64,000 nt of DNA, taken from positions 62,001 to 126,000 of the forward strand of contig NZ_CAJPUY010000004.1 in assembly GCF_905397275.1 (NCBI RefSeq), given 5' to 3'. A program made the translations under genes and the position numbers. Source of the stretch: Cupriavidus yeoncheonensis (GTDB lineage Bacteria > Pseudomonadota > Gammaproteobacteria > Burkholderiales > Burkholderiaceae). The notes beneath the pieces were generated by a model. It saw only the letters and a program-made list of their open reading frames with translations. It ran no database searches and was not told the origin of the DNA. Positions 7,154 to 14,906 of this stretch are shown here, in pieces (position 1 is the stretch's first letter; each line of letters opens with the position of its first letter).

Positions 7154-8394
7154 ACCATCATTCCCGGACGCCGCCGCATCACGCCACGGACGACGCGCAT
7201 GCGCAAGGCCCGCTTGCCGGCCTGCGCATCCTCGACATGGCGACCGTGCTCGCCGCACCGTTTGCCTGCACACTGTGCGCCGACATGGGCGCCGATGTCG
7301 TCAAGCTGGAACTGCCGGACGGCAGCGACCCCTTGCGCGGCCTGGCCCCGGTCAAGGACGGCCTGCCGCTCTACTGGAAAGTCGCGAACCGCGGCAAGCG
7401 CGGTATCTCGCTGGACGTGCGGCAGCCGGAAGGCCGCGAACTGTTCCTGAGGCTGCTCCCCGGATTCGACGTGCTGGTCGAGAATTTCCGCACGGGCACG
7501 CTCGACCGCTGGGGCCTGGATATCGACACGCTCCGGGCGGCCAACCCGCGGCTGATCCTCCTGCGCCTCACCGGCTTCGGGCAGACCGGGCCCTACGCCG
7601 CGCGCGCCGGCTTCGCACGCGTGTTCGAGGCCATGAGCGGCTTCACCAACCTGACCGGCGACGCCGGCGGCCCGCCGCTGCACATGAACTACCCGGCCGG
7701 CGATGTCATGGCCGGGCTGTTCGGCGCCTTCGCCATCGCCACCGCTGCCGCCGAACGCCGCCTGCGTCCGGACGCTCCGGGCCGCGAGATCGACCTGTCC
7801 GCCACCGAAGCGCTGTTCCGGCTGCTGGAGCCGCTCGCCGTGGAATACGAGCAGCTTGGCCAGGTCCGGCAGCGCGCAGGCAACCGTGCGACCTATACGG
7901 CGCCCTCCAATATGTACGCGACGGCGGACGGCCATTGGGTGTCGATGGTCGCCTCATCGAACCCGATCTTCGCGCGCCTGTGCGCGGCGATCGGCCATCC
8001 GGAGCTTGCGGACGATCCGCGTTTCGCCACGAACCCCGAGCGGGTCCGGCACCTTGAGCCGCTTGATCTCATTATCGGCGGCTGGTTCGCCGCCCATGAC
8101 TACCAGGCGGTTGCCGCGGCACTGAACGCGCGCGAGATACCGTTCAGCAAGATCTTCTCCATCGCGGACATCCTTGAGGATCCGCACTTTCGCGCCCGGC
8201 AGGCGATCGTCCGCCTGCCCGACCCGGACCTCGGCTCCGTTCCCGCGCCCTGCCAGGTGCCACGTTTCTCGGGCTATGCGCCGCTGCCACCGAGGACAGG
8301 GCCCGCGGTCGGCGAGCACAACGAGGAAATCTACGCCGCAGTGGGCCTGACGCCCCACGACATCGAAAGGCTGCGCGGCGCGGGCGTCCTCTGA
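7150..8394 (+). CDS. Family III CoA-transferase (CaiB/BaiF type)
   Basis: A 414-residue CoA-transferase. Visible blocks include LAGLRILDMATVLAAPFACTLCADMGADVVKLE, GKRGISLDVRQPEGRELFL, the FRTGTLDRWGLD region and NPRLILLRLTGFGQTGPYA, all typical of CaiB/BaiF enzymes that move CoA between carboxylates by a ping-pong mechanism using an aspartyl-CoA intermediate. The catalytic Asp is probably the one in TGDAGG, but this is not certain. As the last gene of the operon it likely activates the imported acid as substrate for the acyl-CoA dehydrogenase. It starts inside the preceding stop (ATGA). The second peptide array begins about 330 bp downstream. Confidence 0.92.
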   Translation: MNHHSRTPPHHATDDAHAQGPLAGLRILDMATVLAAPFACTLCADMGADVVKLELPDGSDPLRGLAPVKDGLPLYWKVANRGKRGISLDVRQPEGRELFLRLLPGFDVLVENFRTGTLDRWGLDIDTLRAANPRLILLRLTGFGQTGPYAARAGFARVFEAMSGFTNLTGDAGGPPLHMNYPAGDVMAGLFGAFAIATAAAERRLRPDAPGREIDLSATEALFRLLEPLAVEYEQLGQVRQRAGNRATYTAPSNMYATADGHWVSMVASSNPIFARLCAAIGHPELADDPRFATNPERVRHLEPLDLIIGGWFAAHDYQAVAAALNAREIPFSKIFSIADILEDPHFRARQAIVRLPDPDLGSVPAPCQVPRFSGYAPLPPRTGPAVGEHNEEIYAAVGLTPHDIERLRGAGVL

Positions 8395-8486
8395 CGCGCG
8401 TTCCGCGCAACGCGTTGCCGCGAAGTCCGATTCGGTTCGCGCCGGACGCCTGCCTTGCAGGCGTCCGAACGCGGCGTGGCCCCGCC

Positions 8487-8538
8487 TGTCTGCCGCCTCC
8501 AGACACTCCACCGCAAACGTGTCTGCTGCCATCCGACA
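8487..8538 (+). promoter_or_regulatory. Tandem palindromic sites, putative activator-binding element (copy B)
   Basis: TGTCTG-N7-CAGACA (8487-8505) and TGTCTG-N7-CCGACA (8520-8538), left ends 33 bp apart and 151 bp from the -24 element, exactly as in copy A. The spacer and flanking bases differ from copy A while the half-sites are kept, which argues for function rather than recent copying alone. The 8395-8724 stretch otherwise holds only this element and the promoter. Confidence 0.7.
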
Positions 8539-8637
8539 CGCTCCGCAGCGAGCGTCCCCTGGCCATCAGCGCCAAACTGAATTTTTTCTCTTTGTTTTCA
8601 ATGACCTGAAGATTCCTTGAGGGGCTGGAACGAGAGC

Positions 8638-8652
8638 TGGCACACCCCATGC
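8638..8652 (+). promoter_or_regulatory. Putative sigma-54 promoter of peptide array B
   Basis: TGGCAC-N5-ATGC, identical to the element at 1538-1552 and at the same distance (87 bp) from the first ATG of its array. The surrounding bases from about 8623 to 8725 are nearly identical to array A, so both arrays should respond to the same activator. Confidence 0.7.
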
Positions 8653-8724
8653 GTATATGACTGCGAGCGCAACACTGAATGCTCTCTAACCCAAGCCAGA
8701 CCAGCACACCCAAGGAGTTCCATC

Positions 8725-8985
8725 ATGTCCCTCACCATCCAGAACCTGCCCCTCGAACAAGACCTCGACCAAGCCAGGATGAGCGCCGTGCGCGGCGGCA
8801 GCCTGTTCCTGAACAACGGCATCAACGCGATCATGGGCGGCTCCGGCGTGTCCTTCGCCAGCCCCAACATCATCGTCGCCCCGGTCACCCAGGTCGATGC
8901 CTCGACCCGCACCACCGTCGACATCAAGAGCATCAGCAACGTGCTCAACAACGTCGGCGGCATCGTGCAGGCCCTGCAGCACTGA
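8725..8985 (+). CDS. RGG-leader small peptide, array B gene 1
   Basis: An 86-residue protein nearly identical to the gene at 1625. The differences lie in the last quarter (TTVDIKSISNV versus TNVDLTSISNV, and ALQH versus AAQH at the end). The leader (residues 1-25, ending AVRGG) is unchanged. AAGGAG stands 7 bases before the ATG. The mature part would be 61 residues without cysteine. Because the pair differs only there, the copies look either young or kept alike by gene conversion. Function unknown; interpreted as a peptide exported after Gly-Gly cleavage. Confidence 0.85.
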   Translation: MSLTIQNLPLEQDLDQARMSAVRGGSLFLNNGINAIMGGSGVSFASPNIIVAPVTQVDASTRTTVDIKSISNVLNNVGGIVQALQH

Positions 8986-9033
8986 TCCCCCCATCCAGTA
9001 CATCCGTTCATTCCGCCTACCCAGGAGACCATC

Positions 9034-9294
9034 ATGTCCTTGACCATCCAGAACCTGCCGCTCGAACAAGACCTCGACCACGCCAAGATGGGCGCCGTAC
9101 GCGGCGGCAGCATCTTCGTGAACTCCGGCGTCAACGCCATCACCGGTGGCAGCGGCGTCTCGTTCGCCAGCCCCAACACGATCTTCGCCCCGGTCACGCA
9201 GGTCGACGCTTCGACCCGCACCGATGTCGACATCAAGAGCGTGACGAACACCATCAACAACCTGGGCGGCATGGTCGCGGCCCTGCAGCACTGA
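9034..9294 (+). CDS. RGG-leader small peptide, array B gene 2
   Basis: An 86-residue protein that pairs with the gene at 1942, from which it differs by only a couple of residues (Lys for Arg in the leader at position 18 and NNLGG for NNVGG near the end). It has the same AGGAG linker and no cysteine. Its core, SIFVNSGVNAITGGSG, is also shared with gene 3 of this array, so array B has two almost identical members while array A has three distinct ones. Confidence 0.85.
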   Translation: MSLTIQNLPLEQDLDHAKMGAVRGGSIFVNSGVNAITGGSGVSFASPNTIFAPVTQVDASTRTDVDIKSVTNTINNLGGMVAALQH

Positions 9295-9337
9295 TCTACC
9301 CCCAACCAGCGCAATCCAGCCTACCCAGGAGACCATC

Positions 9338-9598
9338 ATGTCCTTGACCATCCAGAACCTCCCGCTCGAACAAGACCTCGACCACGCCAAGATGGGTGCC
9401 GTGCGCGGCGGCAGCATCTTCGTGAACTCCGGCGTCAACGCCATCACCGGTGGCAGCGGCGTCTCGTTCGCCAGCCCCAACACGATCTTCGCGCCGGTCA
9501 CGCAGGTCGATGCTTCGACCCGCACCGATGTCGACCTGAAGAGCATGACGAACACCATCAACAACGTCGGTGGCATCGTGCAGGCCCTGCAGCACTGA
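9338..9598 (+). CDS. RGG-leader small peptide, array B gene 3
   Basis: An 86-residue protein. Its N-terminal two-thirds equals gene 2 of the same array, while its last 25 residues (DVDLKSMTNTINNVGGIVQALQH-type ending) resemble gene 3 of array A. This mosaic suggests recombination between neighbouring genes. The AGGAG linker is present. A GC-rich hairpin (9620-9637) and an intrinsic terminator follow the stop. Confidence 0.85.
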   Translation: MSLTIQNLPLEQDLDHAKMGAVRGGSIFVNSGVNAITGGSGVSFASPNTIFAPVTQVDASTRTDVDLKSMTNTINNVGGIVQALQH

Positions 9599-9681
9599 GC
9601 GGCACGGCAGGAGCGGCGACGCCAGCGCCCGCTGGCGCTCCGCCTCCTGCGACGCCGGCGCCATGCGTCCGGCAGGATTCC

Positions 9682-9706
9682 AGGACCGCCCTCGGGCGGT
9701 CCTTCT
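9682..9706 (+). terminator. Intrinsic terminator of peptide array B
   Basis: Perfect 9-bp stem AGGACCGCC (9682-9690) / GGCGGTCCT (9695-9703) with a CTCG loop, followed by TCT. It is similar in stem sequence to the terminator of array A. Confidence 0.75.
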
Positions 9707-9982
9707 CGTTGGCGGGCGCCGGTCCCGGACTGTGATCCTTCGCGGATGCGCGATCTGTACCGGCTCGGCATGTGATGTGCCCCCGAGCACGCAACCCTCG
9801 TCCACGCGCAGCCAATGCCAGGAGGTTGCTTCCACCCTGGCAAAGACAAGCCTTGCCCGAACTGAGCTTGAGCGCTTCCGCGAAAACTGTATCTCTCCCG
9901 CGCAGGCTGTATTCCCTACCCTTCTCCGTAATGTCGCGCGCCCCGCCAGCATGCCGGCGGCAACCCCACGGAGAGCACATCG
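9707..9982 (+). promoter_or_regulatory. Upstream region of the bd oxidase operon
   Basis: No gene is supported in the gap from 9599 to 9982. Beyond the array terminator it holds an inverted repeat TGCCAGG-N13-CCTGGCA (9816-9842), which could be an operator, and a CGGAGAG ribosome-binding site before 9983. No convincing FNR/Anr box (TTGAT-N4-ATCAA) was seen, although bd oxidases are often oxygen-regulated. Confidence 0.4.
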
Positions 9983-11431
9983 ATGCATGGACTTACAGCA
10001 CTGGAACTCGCCAGAATCCAGTTCGGATTCACGGTTTCCTTTCACATCCTCTTTCCCGCCATCACCATCGGCCTTGCCTGCTTCCTCGGCTTCCTGGAAG
10101 CGCGCTGGCTGCTGACGAAGGACACGGTCTACCGCACCCTCTATCAGTTCTGGGTCAGGATCTTCGCCCTGAACTTCGGCATGGGTGTCGTGTCCGGCCT
10201 CGTCATGGCCTACGAGTTCGGCACCAACTGGTCGTTCTTCTCGCAGTTCGCGGGCGGCGTGACCGGCCCGTTGCTGACGTACGAGGTGCTGACCGCGTTC
10301 TTCCTGGAAGCGGGCTTCCTCGGCGTGATGCTGTTCGGCTGGAGCCGAGTCGGGCCGGGGCTGCATTTCTTCTCGACGGTGATGGTGGCGCTCGGCACCA
10401 TGATCTCGTCGACGTGGATCCTGGCCTCCAACAGCTGGATGCACACGCCCGCGGGCTACGCCATCGTCGCCGGCAAGGTCGTGCCGACCGACTGGCTGGC
10501 CGTGATCTTCAACCCGTCGTTCCCGTACCGCCTCGCGCATATGGTGATTGCCGCGCTGCTGTCGACCGCGCTGTTCGTCGCAGCATCGTCGGCCTGGCAA
10601 CTGCTGCACGGCCGCGCCGTGCCTGCCGCGAAGAAGATGCTGTCGCTGGCGCTGTGGATGGTCCTGATCACCGCCCCGCTGCAGGCGGTGGTCGGCGACG
10701 CCCACGGCCTGAACACGCTCGAGTACCAGCCCGCCAAGATCGCGGCGCTGGAAGGCCACTGGAACACCGCGGCGAAGGACGACAAGGGCGGCTTCCCGCT
10801 GATCGTCTTCGGCATTCCCGACATGGAGCGCGAAGAAACGCGCTACGCTATCGAGATCCCGCGCCTGGGCAGCCTGATCCTCACGCACACGCTCAACGGA
10901 CAGATCCACGGCCTGAAGGACTTCCCCAAGGCTGACCGCCCTAACGCCACGGTGCTGTTCTTTACGTTCCGCACCATGGTCGGCCTGGGCGTGCTGATGA
11001 TCCTGTTCGGCCTGCTCGGCTGGGTGCTGCGCCGCAACGGCGTGGTGTACCGGTCGCGCGCCTTCCTCCGCTTTGCCGTGCTGATGGGCCCCGCAGGCCT
11101 GGTCGCGCTGCTGGCCGGCTGGATGACCACCGAGATCGGCCGCCAGCCCTGGGTGGTCTATGGCCTGCTGCGCACCACGGATGCGGTGTCGGCGCACACC
11201 GCCGGCCCGGTAGCGTTCTCGCTGGCACTGTTCGTGGTGGTCTATTTCATCGTCTTCGGCGTGGGCATCCGCTACATGCTCAAGCTGGCAAGCGCCGGCC
11301 CCGTGGCCGACATCCACGCGCACGGCCATGCGCAGCCCTATGGGCCGGGCACCGTCGGCGCCGTTCCGGCCGCCGTCGGCGCGGCTTCCGCACGCACCGC
11401 CATGGCCCCGCACGGCCAGCGCAATTCCTGA
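9983..11431 (+). CDS. cioA: Cytochrome bd-type quinol oxidase subunit I, CioA type
   Basis: A 482-residue multi-spanning membrane protein that oxidises quinol and reduces oxygen. Haem ligands align with known enzymes: His21 in FHILFP, His186 in AHMVIAA and Met332 in FRTMVGLG; GRQPW is also present. In E. coli CydA the corresponding Met is at about residue 393, so the segment between His186 and the Met is about 60 residues shorter. This places the protein in the short-Q-loop class to which cyanide-insensitive CioA belongs. The C-terminal tail after about residue 440 is hydrophilic. The first gene of an operon with cioB, a DUF2474 peptide and a FUSC exporter set. Confidence 0.93.
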   Translation: MHGLTALELARIQFGFTVSFHILFPAITIGLACFLGFLEARWLLTKDTVYRTLYQFWVRIFALNFGMGVVSGLVMAYEFGTNWSFFSQFAGGVTGPLLTYEVLTAFFLEAGFLGVMLFGWSRVGPGLHFFSTVMVALGTMISSTWILASNSWMHTPAGYAIVAGKVVPTDWLAVIFNPSFPYRLAHMVIAALLSTALFVAASSAWQLLHGRAVPAAKKMLSLALWMVLITAPLQAVVGDAHGLNTLEYQPAKIAALEGHWNTAAKDDKGGFPLIVFGIPDMEREETRYAIEIPRLGSLILTHTLNGQIHGLKDFPKADRPNATVLFFTFRTMVGLGVLMILFGLLGWVLRRNGVVYRSRAFLRFAVLMGPAGLVALLAGWMTTEIGRQPWVVYGLLRTTDAVSAHTAGPVAFSLALFVVVYFIVFGVGIRYMLKLASAGPVADIHAHGHAQPYGPGTVGAVPAAVGAASARTAMAPHGQRNS

Positions 11432-11444
11432 ACAGGTGATCAAT

Positions 11445-12452
11445 ATGGGTATCAACCTTCCTGCAATCTGGGCCTGCCTGATCTTCTTCGGCGTGATGAT
11501 GTACGTCATCATGGACGGCTTCGACCTGGGCATCGGCATCCTGTTTCCGTTCGTCGGCGACCGCCATGACCGCGACGTGATGATGAACACGGTCGCGCCG
11601 GTCTGGGATGGCAACGAGACCTGGCTCGTGCTTGGCGGCGCGGCGCTGCTCGGCGCCTTTCCGCTGGCCTATTCGGTGCTGCTCAGCGCGTTCTACCTGC
11701 CGCTGATGCTGATGCTGCTGGGCCTGATCTTCCGCGGCGTGGCGTTCGAGTTCCGCTTCAAGGCCAGCGACCGCAGCCGCCCGTACTGGGATACCGCGTT
11801 CACCTGGGGCTCGGTGGTCGCGGCGTTCTTCCAGGGTGTGACGCTTGGCGCCTATATTGATGGCATTGCCATGCAGGGCACGACCTATGCCGGCGGCGCG
11901 CTCGACTGGCTGGCACCGTTCCCGATCTTCACCGGCGTGGGGGTGGTCATCACCTACGCCTTCCTCGGTGTCACCTGGCTCATCATGAAGACGGAGGGCC
12001 GGCTGCAATGGACCATGCTGCGCGTGACCAAGGTGCTGACCGGCGTGATGGTGGCGGTGATCGCCGCGGTGAGCGTCTGGACGCCGCTGACCCACCCCGG
12101 GATCGCCGCGCGCTGGTTTGCGCTGCCCAATGTGTTCTTCTTCCTGCCCGTGCCGCTGCTGGTGCTGGGCGCGGCCGCCGGCATCCGGCATTCGCTGCAC
12201 CAGCGTCCGAACGTCGCCCCGTTCCTGTACGCGCTGCTGATGGTCTTCATGGGCTACACCGGCCTGGCGATCAGCGTCTGGCCCAACATCATCCCGCCGT
12301 CGATCTCGATCTGGGCCGCATCGTCGCCGCCGCAGAGCCAGGGCTTTGCGCTGGTCGGCACCCTGTTCATCGTGCCGGTCATCCTGGCGTACACCTCATG
12401 GTCCTACTACGTGTTCCGCGGCAAGGTCCGTCGCGGCGAGGGGTACCACTGA
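11445..12452 (+). CDS. cioB: Cytochrome bd-type quinol oxidase subunit II, CioB
   Basis: A 335-residue multi-spanning membrane protein with the CydB-family N-terminus (LPAIWACLIFFGVMMYVIMDGFDLGIGILFPF), the MMNTVAPVWDGNETWLV block and ITYAFLGVTWLIMKTEG. It forms the oxidase heterodimer with the preceding subunit. The ATG is set by an AGGTGA box; the open frame extends further upstream but overlaps cioA. The stop overlaps the start of the next small gene by one base (TGATG), implying translational coupling. Confidence 0.93.
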   Translation: MGINLPAIWACLIFFGVMMYVIMDGFDLGIGILFPFVGDRHDRDVMMNTVAPVWDGNETWLVLGGAALLGAFPLAYSVLLSAFYLPLMLMLLGLIFRGVAFEFRFKASDRSRPYWDTAFTWGSVVAAFFQGVTLGAYIDGIAMQGTTYAGGALDWLAPFPIFTGVGVVITYAFLGVTWLIMKTEGRLQWTMLRVTKVLTGVMVAVIAAVSVWTPLTHPGIAARWFALPNVFFFLPVPLLVLGAAAGIRHSLHQRPNVAPFLYALLMVFMGYTGLAISVWPNIIPPSISIWAASSPPQSQGFALVGTLFIVPVILAYTSWSYYVFRGKVRRGEGYH

Positions 12453-12589
12453 TGTCCAGGCTCATGAAATCGCCGCTGGCAGGCCGCCTTGGCTGGCTGC
12501 TGGCGCTCTGGGCAGCGGGCGTCGGCACGGTCTTCGTCTTTGCCTGCCTGATGCGGCTGCTGATGCGCGCAGCCGGCCTTTCGAGCTGA
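12452..12589 (+). CDS. DUF2474 single-span membrane peptide (bd oxidase accessory)
   Basis: A 45-residue peptide with one central membrane helix (WLLALWAAGVGTVFVFACL) followed by the basic segment MRLLMRAAG. The length, the position directly after subunit II and the LALWxxGV pattern match DUF2474 proteins, which accompany CioAB as CydX-like small subunits. It is translationally coupled to cioB by a one-base overlap. It probably stabilises the oxidase complex. Confidence 0.8.
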   Translation: MSRLMKSPLAGRLGWLLALWAAGVGTVFVFACLMRLLMRAAGLSS

Positions 12590-12598
12590 GCGCAAGGC

Positions 12599-14689
12599 AT
12601 GCCAGCACCCGGCACTTCCACCAGCACCAGGCCGCCCGCCAGCCGTACGGGTGGCGCGGCTGGCGCCCTGGCCGCGGCCTGGGCCGCGCGGCCGGACCTG
12701 TCGCCGTGGATTCACTCGCTCAAGGTGTTCGGCGCAGCCATGCTCGCGCTGTATGCGGCACTGGCGCTGGGCCTGCCACGGCCCTACTGGGCCCTGGCCA
12801 CCGTGTACCTGGTATCCAGCCCGCTGGCCGGCGCCACCTACGCCAAGGGCACCTACCGCGTCGCCGGCACGCTGCTCGGCGCCTTGTGCGCCGTGGCGCT
12901 GGTGCCCTTGCTGGTCGGCGTGCCCGTGGTGCTGATGGCGGCCATTGCCTGCTGGACCGGTACCCTGCTCTACCTGTCGCTGCTGGAGCCGGCGCCACGC
13001 AACTACATCTGCCTGCTGGCCGCGTACACACTGCCGATCGTGGCGCTGCCGACGGTCACCGTGCCCGGTACGGTCTTTGCGGTCGCGCTGGCCCGTATCG
13101 AGGAAATCGTGATCGGCATCGTCTGCGCCAGCGTGGTCAGCGCGGTGGTGTTTCCCGTCCGGACGCGGCCCGCGCTGGCGGCGCGGGCGTCCACGTGGCT
13201 TGCGCACGCTTCGCGCTGGATCCAGGACATGCTCGGCGCCGGCGTGAGCCCGGTGCGCCGCCATGACAGCTTCAGCGTGCTGGCCGCCGACATCGTCGCG
13301 ATGGAAAGCCAGCTTGCACAACTCGCCTATGAAACCGATGGCGCCCCGGCGCTGCGGCACGCACGCGCGCTGCACCAGCGGATGGCGGCGCTATTGCCGC
13401 GCGTGCTGGCACTGGCCGACGCCGTCGCGGCGCTGCGCCAGTCACCGGAAGGGCTTCCCGATGCGGTGGCGCAGCGTCTGGGGGCTACTGTGGCCTGGAT
13501 CGGCGCTACGCCCGGCGCCAGCCGCCCGCTGAGCGCCTGCCGCCCCGCCGGTTCGACGCCGCCCGCCACGGCGGACTGGCATGCGCGGCTGGTCGCGGCC
13601 GCCAGCGAGTATCTCGATGAACTGGACGACCTGTGGCAGGACTGCCGGCTCCTGCAGGCCGGCCTGCAGCAGGGCGGCACCGAACCTGCCGTGCTCCGGT
13701 ATCGCGTGGAGCCCGCGGGACGGGACCGGCACCACGACCACGCGCAGCTTCTGTTCCGCGCCGCGACCGCGGGCACGGCGACCTTTGTCGCCGGCCTGCT
13801 GTGGATGGCGTCAGGCTGGGTGGACGGCGCCGGCCCGGTCGGGCTGGCCGCGCTGGCGAGCTGCTTCATCGCCACCGCCGACCAGCCGCGGCTGATGGCC
13901 GGGCGCGTGGTGGTGTGGAGCGTGGCCTGTGCGCTGCTGGCCTCGTACTACCAGTTCGTGGTGCTGGTGCTGGCCCATGACTTCGGTTCGCTGGCGCTGC
14001 TGCTGTTCTGGCCCTACCTCATCATCGGGGCGCTGACGACGCAATCGCGCTACGCGCTGTTCGGCGTGCTGCTTGCGGTCACGTCGGCGTCGTTCGCCGG
14101 CATGCCGCAGTTCAGCGCCGCGCGCTTTGCCGACATCTTCAACAGCAGCCTGGCCAGCCTCGCGGCGCTGTGCTTCGCCGCACTGTGGGCCGCGCTGATG
14201 CAGCCATTCGGCCGCCAGCTTGTGGCTTACCGGCTGGCCCGTGCCAACTGGAGCGACATCGCGCTGGTGGCCCACCCGCGCGCGCCGGTCAACAGCGCGC
14301 GGCTGCGCGGCCGCCTGCTCGACCGCCTGCTGCGGCAGTGGCCGCCGGTGGCCGGGCGGCATCGCACCGGTGGCGGCGTCGCGGCCTTCCTGGCCGAATC
14401 CGCCGCGCTCGTGCTGCGGCGCGCCTGCGCGGACGTGCCTGCCGCGCGCCGCCGCACCGTGGAGCGGGCGCTGGCCGGCGTTGCGCGCTACTACCGCCAA
14501 TGCCTGCGTACCGGCCACGACGTTGCGCCGCCGCCCGCGCTGGCCGCCAGGATCGACGCGGCCTGGACCGCGCTCGCCGGACCATCGGCCAGCTACCCGC
14601 GCGCCGCGCTGGCAGCGCTCGTCACCCTGCGCCTGGCACTGTATCCGCCCCTGACCCCTGCCGATGGAGCGCCCCATGCACGCCACTGA
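12599..14689 (+). CDS. FUSC-family inner-membrane exporter (AaeB-like)
   Basis: A 696-residue protein with two sets of membrane helices separated by a soluble region. The first spans about residues 38-185 (FGAAMLALYAALALGLPRPYWALATVYLV, then IVLM-rich helices), the second about 385-525. This is the fusaric acid resistance/AaeB architecture, proton-driven export of aromatic acids. It begins 9 bp after the DUF2474 gene, so it may be co-transcribed with the bd oxidase. AAGG lies very close to the ATG, so the start is only moderately secure. DUF1656 and HlyD genes follow, giving the order B-X-A. No outer-membrane factor follows here. Confidence 0.88.
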   Translation: MPAPGTSTSTRPPASRTGGAAGALAAAWAARPDLSPWIHSLKVFGAAMLALYAALALGLPRPYWALATVYLVSSPLAGATYAKGTYRVAGTLLGALCAVALVPLLVGVPVVLMAAIACWTGTLLYLSLLEPAPRNYICLLAAYTLPIVALPTVTVPGTVFAVALARIEEIVIGIVCASVVSAVVFPVRTRPALAARASTWLAHASRWIQDMLGAGVSPVRRHDSFSVLAADIVAMESQLAQLAYETDGAPALRHARALHQRMAALLPRVLALADAVAALRQSPEGLPDAVAQRLGATVAWIGATPGASRPLSACRPAGSTPPATADWHARLVAAASEYLDELDDLWQDCRLLQAGLQQGGTEPAVLRYRVEPAGRDRHHDHAQLLFRAATAGTATFVAGLLWMASGWVDGAGPVGLAALASCFIATADQPRLMAGRVVVWSVACALLASYYQFVVLVLAHDFGSLALLLFWPYLIIGALTTQSRYALFGVLLAVTSASFAGMPQFSAARFADIFNSSLASLAALCFAALWAALMQPFGRQLVAYRLARANWSDIALVAHPRAPVNSARLRGRLLDRLLRQWPPVAGRHRTGGGVAAFLAESAALVLRRACADVPAARRRTVERALAGVARYYRQCLRTGHDVAPPPALAARIDAAWTALAGPSASYPRAALAALVTLRLALYPPLTPADGAPHARH

Positions 14690-14906
14690 ATTCAATGTCT
14701 ACGGCGTATTCGTGCCCGCCACACTGGTCTGGATGCTGGCCGCGTTCGCGGTCACCGCCGGCGTGCGCGCGGTGCTCGACCGCCTTGGCCTCTACCGCTT
14801 CGTGTGGCACCGGTCGCTGTTCAATTTCTCGCTGTACATCCTCGTGCTGGGCGCGATGGTCGCGTTCGTCTGGGAGGTTCCATCATGCATCGCAAGTTTT
14901 CACTGA
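14676..14906 (+). CDS. DUF1656 small membrane protein (AaeX-like)
   Basis: A 76-residue protein with two predicted membrane helices and the family motif YGVFVP at the N-terminus, then YRFVWHRSLFNFSLYILVLG. AaeX of the p-hydroxybenzoate exporter belongs to this family. The start at 14676 has GGAG about 8 bases upstream and lies within the end of the FUSC gene. An ATG at 14664 is also in frame. The end overlaps the HlyD gene start at 14885. Confidence 0.82.
   Translation: MHATEFNVYGVFVPATLVWMLAAFAVTAGVRAVLDRLGLYRFVWHRSLFNFSLYILVLGAMVAFVWEVPSCIASFH

Larger units (their letters stand above)
8487..9598 (+). repeat. Direct repeat copy B: regulatory region plus three peptide genes
   Basis: Second copy of the block at 1387-2506, same orientation. 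The 8 bp shorter offset of genes 2 and 3 comes from the linker after gene 1. Together the copies bracket about 6 kb containing the LysR / acyl-CoA dehydrogenase operon, so homologous recombination between them could delete or duplicate that operon. Confidence 0.9.

Noticed and set aside
11280..12200. Long minus-strand open frame within cioB
   Set aside because: Low-complexity His/Arg/Gln-rich translation opposite a conserved gene; a typical shadow frame.
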